From Spirochaetaceae bacterium UBA4077 (lineage in GTDB: Bacteria > Spirochaetota > Spirochaetia > Treponematales > Rectinemataceae), in NCBI GenBank assembly GCA_002383375.1, contig DFYR01000015.1:24559-40116 (forward strand): a stretch of DNA of 15,558 bases, read 5' to 3'. Position 1 is the stretch's first letter. Every line of letters begins with the position of its first letter. The notes under the pieces are model-generated. The model searched no databases and was not told the DNA's origin. It worked only from the letters and a program-made list of their open reading frames with translations. The position numbers and the translations under genes were made by a program. Positions 7,446 to 13,361 of this stretch are shown here, one piece after another.

Positions 7446-8012
7446 ATGAAAAGAGATGAGGCGATAGAACTATGGAGAAAATACAACGACGAGGATTCAT
7501 TGTACCGCCATGCCTTGTCCGTGGAGGCGGCGATGCGTCACTTCGCCCGAAAATATTCCGAAGACGAGGATTTCTGGGGAATAGTCGGCATTCTCCATGA
7601 CCTGGACTATCAGCGCTATCCCGAAGAACACCTGAAGCATGCCCGCTCCATCCTTGAGCAGGAAGGGATCGAAGAATCGGTGATCCATGCGGTGCTCAGT
7701 CACGGCTGGGGATTGTGCAGTGATGTGGAGCCTTCTTCGAAGATGGAAAAGGTTCTCTTTGCCGTGGACGAGCTGACCGGATTCATCGCGGCCTGCGCCT
7801 ATGTGCGGCCTTCGCGCAGTGTCCTGGACATGGAGACCCGTTCGGTTAAGAAAAAATGGGGCTCCGCCAATTTTGCGGCGGGAGTGAACCGCGGTGTAAT
7901 CGAGAAAGGCGCCGCCATGCTTGAAATGCCCCTGGAAGAACTCATCGGCGAGACGATTCTTGCGCTTAGGGCAGTTGCCGAGGATGTGGGCCTGAAGGGG
8001 AACCTCCAGTAG
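7446..8012 (+). CDS. HD-superfamily predicted hydrolase (COG2316)
   Basis: The 188-residue soluble protein has an HD metal site: H22 (YRHALSVE), HD at 51-52 (GILHDLDY) and H86 (VLSHGW), with DELTG (108-112). The C-terminal VKKKWGSANFAAGVNR (134-149) matches the conserved end of the COG2316 family as I recall it. HD proteins are metal-dependent phosphohydrolases, often on nucleotides, but the substrate of this family is unknown. I chose ATG at 7446, which has GAGGTG (7436-7441) upstream. A GTG at 7434, overlapping the ftsI stop, would add four residues but lacks a ribosome site. The 8-base gap to ftsI means the two are almost certainly cotranscribed. Confidence 0.88.
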   Translation: MKRDEAIELWRKYNDEDSLYRHALSVEAAMRHFARKYSEDEDFWGIVGILHDLDYQRYPEEHLKHARSILEQEGIEESVIHAVLSHGWGLCSDVEPSSKMEKVLFAVDELTGFIAACAYVRPSRSVLDMETRSVKKKWGSANFAAGVNRGVIEKGAAMLEMPLEELIGETILALRAVAEDVGLKGNLQ

Positions 8013-8079
8013 CACGCCCCTTAGGTGGTTTTAGCCGTTGCGATACAGTCGGGCTCATTTTTATTAGGATTTTCCTCGA

Positions 8080-8106
8080 TTGACCAGAGGTGGCTTTGAC
8101 TATAGA
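8080..8106 (+). promoter_or_regulatory. Possible sigma-70 type promoter for ffh
   Basis: TTGACC (8080-8085) and TATAGA (8101-8106) are separated by 15 bases, shorter than the optimum of 17, in the 119-base gap before ffh. An AAGGGG/CCCCTT inverted repeat (7995-8000/8017-8022) at the end of the HD gene could weakly terminate upstream transcription, but only TTTTA follows. Both assignments are weak. Confidence 0.3.
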
Positions 8107-8131
8107 GTAGCGCGATCACGGTGGGGAAAGA

Positions 8132-9463
8132 ATGCTAGAGAAAATTACTGAAAAATTCGTGGACGTGTTCCGCGGCATAAGCGGCAAGTCTTCTATTTCC
8201 GAAAAGAACGTCGATGAGGCTGTCGAGCAGATAAAAATGGCCCTGCTCGAGGCCGACGTCAACCTGAGGGTCGTGCGGCGCTTCGTCAACTCGACCCTGG
8301 AGGAAGCCAAGGGCGAAAAGGTCCTGCGCTCGGTGAGCCCGGGGCAGCAATTCGTCAAGATAGTCCACGACAAGATGGTCGCACTTCTGGGCGACGAGAA
8401 CCAGGACCTGGCGCTTAAGGGACCGGATACCCTTTCGGTCATTCTTCTTTTAGGTCTCCAGGGTTCGGGCAAAACGACCACGGCGGCCAAGCTGGCCTAC
8501 AGGCTTAAGGGGAAGGGCAGAAAGGTGCTTTTAGCGGCCTGCGATCTGGTTCGGCCGGCAGCGGTGGAGCAGCTATCGGTGTTGGGCTCCCAGGTGGGCG
8601 TGCCTGTTCACACCGAGGCTACCAAGGATCCCGTACAGGTGGTTAACGCGGCACTGGCCCGAGCCAGGCGCGAATCCTTCGATACCCTCATAGTAGACAC
8701 CGCAGGACGGCTTCAGATCGACGAAGCCCTCATGGCCGAGCTCGCCCGGGTCAAGGAGGCTGCCAAGCCGCTTGAGTCCCTCCTCGTGGCCGACTCCATG
8801 ACCGGCCAGGCCGCCGTTGATATAGCCAAGAGTTTCGATGAAAAGATCGGCATCACCGGCGTAATCCTTTCCAAGTTCGATTCGGACACCAGGGGAGGAG
8901 CGGCGCTTTCGCTCAAATCGGTGACCGGCAAGGCGATCAAGTTCATCGGTACTTCAGAAAAGCCCGACGGGCTGGAGCCCTTCTATCCTGACAGGATAGC
9001 CAACCGGATCCTGGGCATGGGAGATATTGTCTCCCTGGTAGAAAAAGCCCAGACCGTATATGACCAGAAGGAAGCCGATGCGCTGGAAAAAAAGCTGGCC
9101 CAGGAAAACTTCACCCTGGAGGATTACCTGGATCAGCTCCAGAAGATGAAAAAGATGGGTTCGGTAAAATCCATGCTGGATATGATCCCCGGCTTGGCTG
9201 GCCAGGTGGACGAGGACAAAATCGACCTGGATGAGATGAAGTACGAAGAGGCTATTTTAAGGTCGATGACCAGAAAAGAAAGGCTCAATCACCTGATCAT
9301 CGGTCCCTCGCGCCGCACGCGGATTGCCAGGGGTTCCGGCACTTCCGTCGCCCAGGTGAACCGTCTCTTGAAGAAGTTCGAAAAATCCCGGCTTATGATG
9401 AAAAAGATGGTATCTTCAAAAGGAAAAGCGGCTATGGCTAAGTATTTAGCAGGAAGTAAATAG
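8132..9463 (+). CDS. ffh: Signal recognition particle GTPase Ffh
   Basis: Ffh with 4.5S RNA binds signal sequences on nascent chains and delivers them to FtsY at the membrane. The 443-residue protein has an N domain with ALLEADVNLRVV (37-48), a G domain with GLQGSGKTTT (108-117), DLVRPAAVEQL (138-148), DTAGR (189-193) and SKFDSDTRGGAALS (247-260), the closing GMGD (295-298), and a Met-rich M domain (about 305-443) with MLDMIPGL (348-355) and the RNA-binding RIARGSGTS (397-405). The G4 position has SKFD where TKxD or NKxD is more usual, a mild change. Length is typical. GGGG lies in front of the ATG. No ffs (4.5S RNA) or rpsP was seen next to it. Confidence 0.97.
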   Translation: MLEKITEKFVDVFRGISGKSSISEKNVDEAVEQIKMALLEADVNLRVVRRFVNSTLEEAKGEKVLRSVSPGQQFVKIVHDKMVALLGDENQDLALKGPDTLSVILLLGLQGSGKTTTAAKLAYRLKGKGRKVLLAACDLVRPAAVEQLSVLGSQVGVPVHTEATKDPVQVVNAALARARRESFDTLIVDTAGRLQIDEALMAELARVKEAAKPLESLLVADSMTGQAAVDIAKSFDEKIGITGVILSKFDSDTRGGAALSLKSVTGKAIKFIGTSEKPDGLEPFYPDRIANRILGMGDIVSLVEKAQTVYDQKEADALEKKLAQENFTLEDYLDQLQKMKKMGSVKSMLDMIPGLAGQVDEDKIDLDEMKYEEAILRSMTRKERLNHLIIGPSRRTRIARGSGTSVAQVNRLLKKFEKSRLMMKKMVSSKGKAAMAKYLAGSK

Positions 9464-9478
9464 AGGTTTCTGTTTTTT

Positions 9479-9495
9479 ATGGCGGGACTTTTGCC
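9479..9495 (+). promoter_or_regulatory. Weak candidate sigma-54 site upstream of the YeiH-family gene
   Basis: ATGGCGGG-ACTT-TTGCC keeps the GG-N10-GC spacing and matches 9 of 12 positions of TGGCACG-N4-TTGCW, with a good TTGC but a poor right half of the -24 element. It starts 15 bases after the ffh stop, and the implied transcript start (about 9506) would leave a 40-base leader. GG-N10-GC alone is common by chance, so this is only a candidate. Confidence 0.25.
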
Positions 9496-9545
9496 TTGTC
9501 ATATTTTAAAAATTAGTAAACAACTTCATCAAAGGTATGAAAGCA

Positions 9546-10592
9546 ATGAATATATTCAATCGCGCGAAGGATAATGCCGTCTCGTTTTTGCCTGGGCTTG
9601 CGTTGGCAGTGGCCATCGCTGTCTTGGCATGGTTTGCGGGCTCGCGCCTACCAATCATCGGCGCGGCGGTTTTCGCCCTGGTTTTCGGCGTCGCCATCGG
9701 CCAGTTCTATAATCCTCCGCGGGCATCGAGCGGACTCGCCTTCGCGGGCAAGAAGGTCCTGCAGTACGCGATCGTGCTTCTAGGCTTCGAGATGCAGATA
9801 ACCCGTGTTTTAGTTATTGGCTCGCGCTCGCTGTCAGTGCTGCTCTTCACGGTGCTGGCGGCCTTCGGCGCCATGGCCGCCCTATGGAAGCTCCTGCGCG
9901 TGCCCGAAGACCAGGCGATCCTGATCGGCGTGGGCACCTGCATCTGCGGAGGCTCGGCTATCGCAGCCACAGCTCCTGTGATCGGCGCCCAGGAGCGCGA
10001 CATCGCCCAAGCGATCTCGACGATCTTCCTCTTCAATATCATCGCCGTATTTATCTTCCCGGCGGCGGGGCGCCTTCTCGGGCTGAGCGATGAGGGATTC
10101 GGACTCTGGGCGGGCACTGCGATCAACGACACCTCGTCCGTCGTCGCGGCCGCGTCGGCTTGGAGCGACGCCGCGGGGAACCAGACCGCCCTAAGCCTCG
10201 CGACCATCGTAAAGCTGACGCGCACGCTCCTGATCATTCCAGTCACGCTGATTCTCGCAGCGACGCGCACCGCCCGCGCGCGTAAGGTGGGAGGTGGCGG
10301 CTCTGTCAAAGGCGGGAGCGTGAACTTTGTTCGCATTTTCCCCTGGTTTGTGCTGGCCTTCCTCGCGGCGGCGCTCATCAATTCCTTCTTGCCGCTTCCG
10401 CCTGCGCTTCCGCGCCTGCTAGTCACCTGCGGCAAGTTTATGATCGTCGTGGCCATGGCCGCCATCGGCGCGCGCACCAAGATCAAGGACCTGGTCTCCG
10501 GCGGCTGGCGCCCGATACTCCTCGGCCTCTGTTGCTGGTTTGCGGTGGCGGCGGTATCGTTGGGCGTCCAGAGCCTCTCGAGCTTGCTCTAG
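9546..10592 (+). CDS. YeiH/UPF0324 family membrane protein (putative sulfate exporter)
   Basis: The 348-residue integral membrane protein has about ten hydrophobic segments and the two signatures of the UPF0324 (Cons_hypoth698, YeiH) family: GTCICGGSAIAA (130-141) and WAGTAINDTSSVVAA (188-202). The family is often annotated as a putative sulfate exporter, but transport has not been shown for most members. I chose ATG at 9546 because AAAGG (9531-9535) sits 10 bases upstream; the ATG at 9537 would place it only one base away. Base composition differs: the gene is visibly richer in G+C and in GCG/CGC codons than ffh or the EamA gene beside it, which may mean horizontal acquisition. There is no LysR-type regulator beside it, as is common for yeiH. 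No terminator was recognised after it. Confidence 0.85.
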   Translation: MNIFNRAKDNAVSFLPGLALAVAIAVLAWFAGSRLPIIGAAVFALVFGVAIGQFYNPPRASSGLAFAGKKVLQYAIVLLGFEMQITRVLVIGSRSLSVLLFTVLAAFGAMAALWKLLRVPEDQAILIGVGTCICGGSAIAATAPVIGAQERDIAQAISTIFLFNIIAVFIFPAAGRLLGLSDEGFGLWAGTAINDTSSVVAAASAWSDAAGNQTALSLATIVKLTRTLLIIPVTLILAATRTARARKVGGGGSVKGGSVNFVRIFPWFVLAFLAAALINSFLPLPPALPRLLVTCGKFMIVVAMAAIGARTKIKDLVSGGWRPILLGLCCWFAVAAVSLGVQSLSSLL

Positions 10593-10904
10593 CCTGTTTC
10601 GGCGGTAGCAGCGGAGATCGGGCCTGCGTCGGAAAACCACATCGGCGGCGCGGTCACTAGACCTGAATCTTTTCGTCAGTCTTGTCAGAAAGTTTCTCGG
10701 GAACCGGTCGCAGCAGGGGAGGTAATTCCTCTGATTCAGTCGATTTCCCACCTTGCTGTCACATGTCCGAATGAATCGACGCTTATCGCACCAGTATTGT
10801 CAATATATGCTGAATTGTAAAATATCGAATAACAGGTACAAATAAAAACAAGGCAATGAACATGAAAGCCATGGTAAAGCACGTGGCCAGCCAAGGGCTA
10901 AGCC
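10593..10904. other. Intergenic region between convergent YeiH and EamA genes
   Basis: These 312 bases hold no convincing gene. The left part keeps the G+C-rich composition of the YeiH gene; from about 10800 it turns AT-rich. A 26-codon open frame (10856-10936) with a weak AAGG upstream runs antisense into the end of the EamA gene and is probably chance. No T-tailed terminator for either convergent gene was found, which is unusual for a tail-to-tail junction. Confidence 0.5.
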
Positions 10905-11822
10905 CTAGACTTTTAAGGATGGATTGTTCCGCTTGAAGATCTTATCGCCGTAGAGCATAAGCACCAAGCCCAGGAGGATGACCGGAACCCCAACCCAAAG
11001 GAGCGGAACAGGTTCTTCTCCCAGAATGAGCATTCCAAGAAATACCGCAATCAAGGGATTCACGATCGCATAGCTGACAATGCGTATGGAGGGTTCGTTG
11101 GCTAGCAGATAGTTATAAGCCAGGAAAGCCGCTCCGCCGACTAGGGCGAGATACGCCATAGCCAGCCAGCTTTCAGTGCTCACTCCGGAAAGGGCAGTCG
11201 CGGGCCCTCCGTAGAACAATGCAGAACCCAGAAGAGCGAAAATCCCGGCAAGGCTCATCTCGATTCCGGTGTTGACAAAGCTGTCGGGGTGCACGGGCAT
11301 CTTTTTAGCGTAGGAGGTAGCAAAGCTCCAGGCCAGAAAGCCCGCCATAATCAGAACAATTCCTTCGCTAAGCTGGAATCCTGTGTTGTCTCCTTTCCAA
11401 AGTACCAGGCCTACTCCAGCCATGCCGACGAGTATTCCTGCTAACCTCGTAATATGTAGCTTTTCACCGAAGAATAATCTGTTGAAAAAAGCTACGCAGA
11501 AGGGGGTAGAGGAGATGATGATGGCGGCTATGTAGGAATCAACCGTTTTTTCGCCCAATGAGATTAGTCCGTTTCCCAATATAAGAAGGAAAAATCCGAG
11601 AAAGGAGGCGGCGAGGACTTCCTTGCGGGTCGGCAGGCGCTTCAAACGCCCCGTTGCGGCACTGAGGACCAGGAAACCGAAACCGGCGATCGAATACCTT
11701 AAACCGACCAGGTAGAATGCGGGCATGGTCGAAACAGCCACACGGATAGCCAGATAGGTGGAGCCCCATACGATGTAAAGCGTAAGGTATGAGAGGAAAA
11801 TGAGTACCGTGTTCTTTTTCAT
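10905..11822 (-). CDS. EamA/DMT-family transporter, YedA-like
   Basis: The 305-residue inner-membrane protein has about ten hydrophobic segments in two EamA repeats (about 8-142 and 153-292), the layout of drug/metabolite transporters. The opening IVWGSTYLAIRVAV (17-30) and the second-repeat NPLIAVFLGMLILGE (255-269) are typical of the YedA-like exporter group, which exports amino acids or other small metabolites. The substrate here cannot be told. ATG at 11822 has GGGAG at good spacing. The gene diverges from rpmB and has its own sigma-70 type promoter (11893-11920). Nothing odd was noted in length or motifs. Confidence 0.9.
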   Translation of the reverse strand: MKKNTVLIFLSYLTLYIVWGSTYLAIRVAVSTMPAFYLVGLRYSIAGFGFLVLSAATGRLKRLPTRKEVLAASFLGFFLLILGNGLISLGEKTVDSYIAAIIISSTPFCVAFFNRLFFGEKLHITRLAGILVGMAGVGLVLWKGDNTGFQLSEGIVLIMAGFLAWSFATSYAKKMPVHPDSFVNTGIEMSLAGIFALLGSALFYGGPATALSGVSTESWLAMAYLALVGGAAFLAYNYLLANEPSIRIVSYAIVNPLIAVFLGMLILGEEPVPLLWVGVPVILLGLVLMLYGDKIFKRNNPSLKV

Positions 11823-11892
11823 GTAGACTCACTCCCAGGGATTCCGATTCGTGTGCCGGTATTTTTCCTGAACACTAGGCTGAGTATTTTCG

Positions 11893-11920
11893 ATTATGCC
11901 GGTATGCCAAAAAAGGTCAA
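11893..11920 (-). promoter_or_regulatory. Sigma-70 type promoter of the EamA gene
   Basis: On the minus strand TTGACC (11915-11920) and CATAAT (11893-11898) are 16 bases apart, giving a leader of about 65 bases to the EamA ATG. It is the best -35/-10 pair in this half of the divergent region. Confidence 0.5.
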
Positions 11921-11960
11921 TAGATCCCTGGGTGAGTATTGATTCTTTGGCACGCAGGGC

Positions 11961-11989
11961 TTTACATTTTTTTCTGTTTCGGCTAAAGT
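11961..11989 (+). promoter_or_regulatory. Sigma-70 type promoter of rpmB
   Basis: TTTACA (11961-11966) and TAAAGT (11984-11989) with an ideal 17-base spacer precede rpmB, giving a leader of about 25 bases. TTTGGAG (7 bases before the ATG) is the ribosome site. Confidence 0.6.
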
Positions 11990-12019
11990 ACGCCCACTTA
12001 TTTCGTTTGGAGTCCAATT

Positions 12020-12211
12020 ATGTCCAGAGTATGCGATGTCTGCGGCAAAGGCACAATGTACGGCAACAATGTTTCTCACGCTAAGAACCACAGTAGAAGA
12101 ACGTGGTTTCCTAATCTCATATCGATGAGAACCAAGATCGACGGTACGGTGCTGAAGGTAAAGATCTGCGCAAAGTGCCTCAAGTCCGGTAAGATCGTAA
12201 AGCACGTCTAA
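12020..12211 (+). CDS. rpmB: 50S ribosomal protein L28, zinc-ribbon (C+) form
   Basis: L28 is a small protein of the large ribosomal subunit. The 63-residue product opens with SRVCDVCGKG and has the family's SHAKNHSRRTWFPNL core (19-33) and the MRTKIDG and LKVKIC strands. Two CxxC pairs, C5/C8 and C50/C53, form a zinc ribbon, so this is the zinc-binding C+ form rather than the zinc-free paralog that some bacteria induce when zinc is scarce. Length is normal. It is a single-gene unit with its own promoter, a good ribosome site (GGAG) and a strong terminator 29 bases after the stop. Confidence 0.97.
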   Translation: MSRVCDVCGKGTMYGNNVSHAKNHSRRTWFPNLISMRTKIDGTVLKVKICAKCLKSGKIVKHV

Positions 12212-12239
12212 GATAACATTTTTTTACCCTGTATTCTGA

Positions 12240-12277
12240 AGCCGTCCGCTACTATATCGCGGACGGCTAATTTTTTT
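12240..12277 (+). terminator. Rho-independent terminator of rpmB
   Basis: AGCCGTCCGC (12240-12249) pairs perfectly with GCGGACGGCT (12259-12268) around a 9-base loop, followed by AA and seven T residues. It is a strong plus-strand terminator. Confidence 0.92.
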
Positions 12278-12343
12278 ACCTGTGGGGTAAAGGCAGAGCG
12301 TTTTTCCTGAATGCTCGTCTTTCGACAACAGGAGCTACGATAA

Positions 12344-12385
12344 AAAAAAGGCTGCCTTGGATGGAGATCCAAGGCAGCCTTTTTC
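12344..12385. terminator. Bidirectional terminator between convergent rpmB and the secreted-protein gene
   Basis: A perfect 18-bp stem (12345-12362 with 12367-12384) with a 4-base loop carries an A-run on its left arm and a T-run on its right. It can thus terminate in both directions: for the minus-strand secreted-protein gene, whose stop is about 65 bases away, with an eight-U tail, and as a backup for rpmB on the plus strand. Confidence 0.88.
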
Positions 12386-12450
12386 AGGTTTTCATCTTTA
12401 CATACCTAACATACCGGCCATAGGCGCTCTGCCTACGCTGCCGATTCGGC

Positions 12451-12954
12451 TTAGCGGCCCCACCTGCCCGAGCGGCCGCCCATAGAGCCGCGGAAATTGC
12501 GCTGGCCCATCATGCCGTAACCGAAGCCTACAGCCTTCTCGTCCAGACCTAAGTCGATGGTCTTGCCGCCCACATCCAGGGTGTTAACATGCACCACGAA
12601 GCTGTTCTCAACAGTGGGCAGGGCCCTGGAGTAGCCTTCGATCTTGACCGATGCTCCTTCCTTGAGCCCGTCGACAAAGCCGTAAAGCCTGGAGGGGATC
12701 ATGACGAAATAGGTTTTACCATCCTTCTTGATGGCTACCCGGGCGTTCACCAGTTCGAGCGTTCCTTCGAGACTGATATCTTCCACGGTCACGCTTGCGA
12801 CGGGCAGGCTGCCCATGCGTCCGTAGGGGACTGTCTGTACCTGCCCACTGCCGGGGAGGGTGCCCCTGGGCTGATTCCACTGGCCGAAGGGCTGGGCGGC
12901 GGCTGCGCCGACCACGATAAAAGCGATAGCAACTGCAACGAGAGCTTTTTTCAT
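12451..12954 (-). CDS. Small secreted protein of unknown function under sigma-54 control
   Basis: I do not recognise this 167-residue protein. It has a clear Sec signal peptide (MKKALVAVAIAFIVVGAAAA, cleavage near 20-21), a Pro/Gly/Gln-rich stretch (22-50), a beta-rich core (about 52-130: VASVTVEDISLEG, ARVAIKKDGKTYFVMIP, ASVKIEGYSRA, SFVVHVNTLDVGG) that could be a small OB-like barrel, and a Gly/Met/Arg-rich tail (about 143-167, ending GGRSGRWGR). No lipobox cysteine is present, so it should be periplasmic or exported. GAGGAG sits 7 bases before the ATG. The gene has a perfect sigma-54 promoter and a bidirectional terminator and so is probably transcribed alone. A Gly/Met-rich tail on a small periplasmic sigma-54 target recalls ZraP in enterobacteria, but the cores do not look alike; this is an analogy only. 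Confidence 0.85.
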   Translation of the reverse strand: MKKALVAVAIAFIVVGAAAAQPFGQWNQPRGTLPGSGQVQTVPYGRMGSLPVASVTVEDISLEGTLELVNARVAIKKDGKTYFVMIPSRLYGFVDGLKEGASVKIEGYSRALPTVENSFVVHVNTLDVGGKTIDLGLDEKAVGFGYGMMGQRNFRGSMGGRSGRWGR

Positions 12955-13055
12955 AGCTGTTCTCCTCTATGGTTCTTTTTTCGATCGATCCGTTGTTCCT
13001 CATGACAGAGGTTTTCGAACCGTATCGTATTCCGTCTTGCGGATGTCTTTAAATA

Positions 13056-13072
13056 AGCAATAGACGTGCCAA
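13056..13072 (-). promoter_or_regulatory. Sigma-54 (RpoN) -24/-12 promoter of the secreted-protein gene
   Basis: On the minus strand the site reads TTGGCACG-TCTA-TTGCT and matches all 12 positions of TGGCACG-N4-TTGCW, with GG and GC exactly 10 bases apart. Transcription should start near 13045, leaving a leader of about 90 bases. The geometry is identical to the site in front of the sigma factor gene. Confidence 0.85.
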
Positions 13073-13139
13073 CTCGATCAGTCCAAGAAGGTATTTTTTA
13101 ATGCTATATAGTAAAAGTAAATAGAAAAATAACAAACTC

Positions 13140-13151
13140 GCGTCTTGACGC
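13140..13151. promoter_or_regulatory. Inverted repeat, possible activator site for the sigma-54 promoter
   Basis: GCGTC-TT-GACGC is a perfect inverted repeat about 95 bases upstream of the predicted sigma-54 transcript start, a typical distance for enhancer-binding protein sites. It is short, single-copy and not seen at the other sigma-54 promoter, so the role is a guess. Confidence 0.25.
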
Positions 13152-13187
13152 TATACTCGGCGGGAGAGGAGAGCGGGTGTTTGATGA

Positions 13188-13234
13188 GAGGAAAAATTTT
13201 CCCGGCTGAAAACAACAGGTGAAATTTTTTCCTC
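13188..13234. other. Long imperfect hairpin in the divergent region
   Basis: GAGGAAAAA (13188-13196) pairs with TTTTTCCTC (13226-13234), and the structure can be extended inward with mismatches (TTT/AAA, C/G). It lies between two divergent starts, so it cannot end either gene. It may be a 5' leader element of the plus-strand gene, part of a small RNA, or chance in A/T-rich sequence. Confidence 0.35.
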
Positions 13235-13361
13235 AAACGGAGTAGGAGGCTGCGCGGAGACATCATGAATTACTGCTTAAACTGCCCTGCAGCGTTCAAG
13301 CTTCGATTGCCCTGTGTCGATATTGAACTTGTATATTCATTGCAGCAACAAGGGAGCCCTT

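Larger units (their letters stand above)
12955..13361. other. Divergent 407-base intergenic region
   Basis: From left to right it holds the leader of the secreted-protein gene, its sigma-54 promoter (13056-13072), an AT-rich tract (about 13091-13133), a short perfect inverted repeat (13140-13151), a purine-rich stretch, a long imperfect hairpin (13188-13234), and an open frame starting at 13265 with CGGAG in front that overlaps the next gene out of frame. No clear sigma-70 type promoter for the plus-strand gene was found. Confidence 0.6.

Noticed and set aside
10894..10906. AGGGCT-A-AGCCCT inverted repeat at the EamA stop codon as a terminator
   Set aside because: Only a 5-bp stem with a 3-base loop can form, and no T-run follows on either strand.
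10856..10936. A 26-codon plus-strand frame with a weak AAGG upstream
   Set aside because: It is very short, runs antisense into the end of the EamA gene and has no conserved-looking feature.
11946..11961. A perfect sigma-54 -24 half (TTGGCACG) upstream of rpmB
   Set aside because: At the required distance the sequence is GCTTT rather than TTGCW, so the -12 element is missing. A good sigma-70 type promoter (TTTACA-N17-TAAAGT) overlaps it and explains rpmB expression.
13145..13156. TTGACG followed by TATACT as a sigma-70 promoter
   Set aside because: The two hexamers are only two bases apart, so they cannot form a -35/-10 pair; TTGACG belongs to the GCGTC-TT-GACGC inverted repeat instead.
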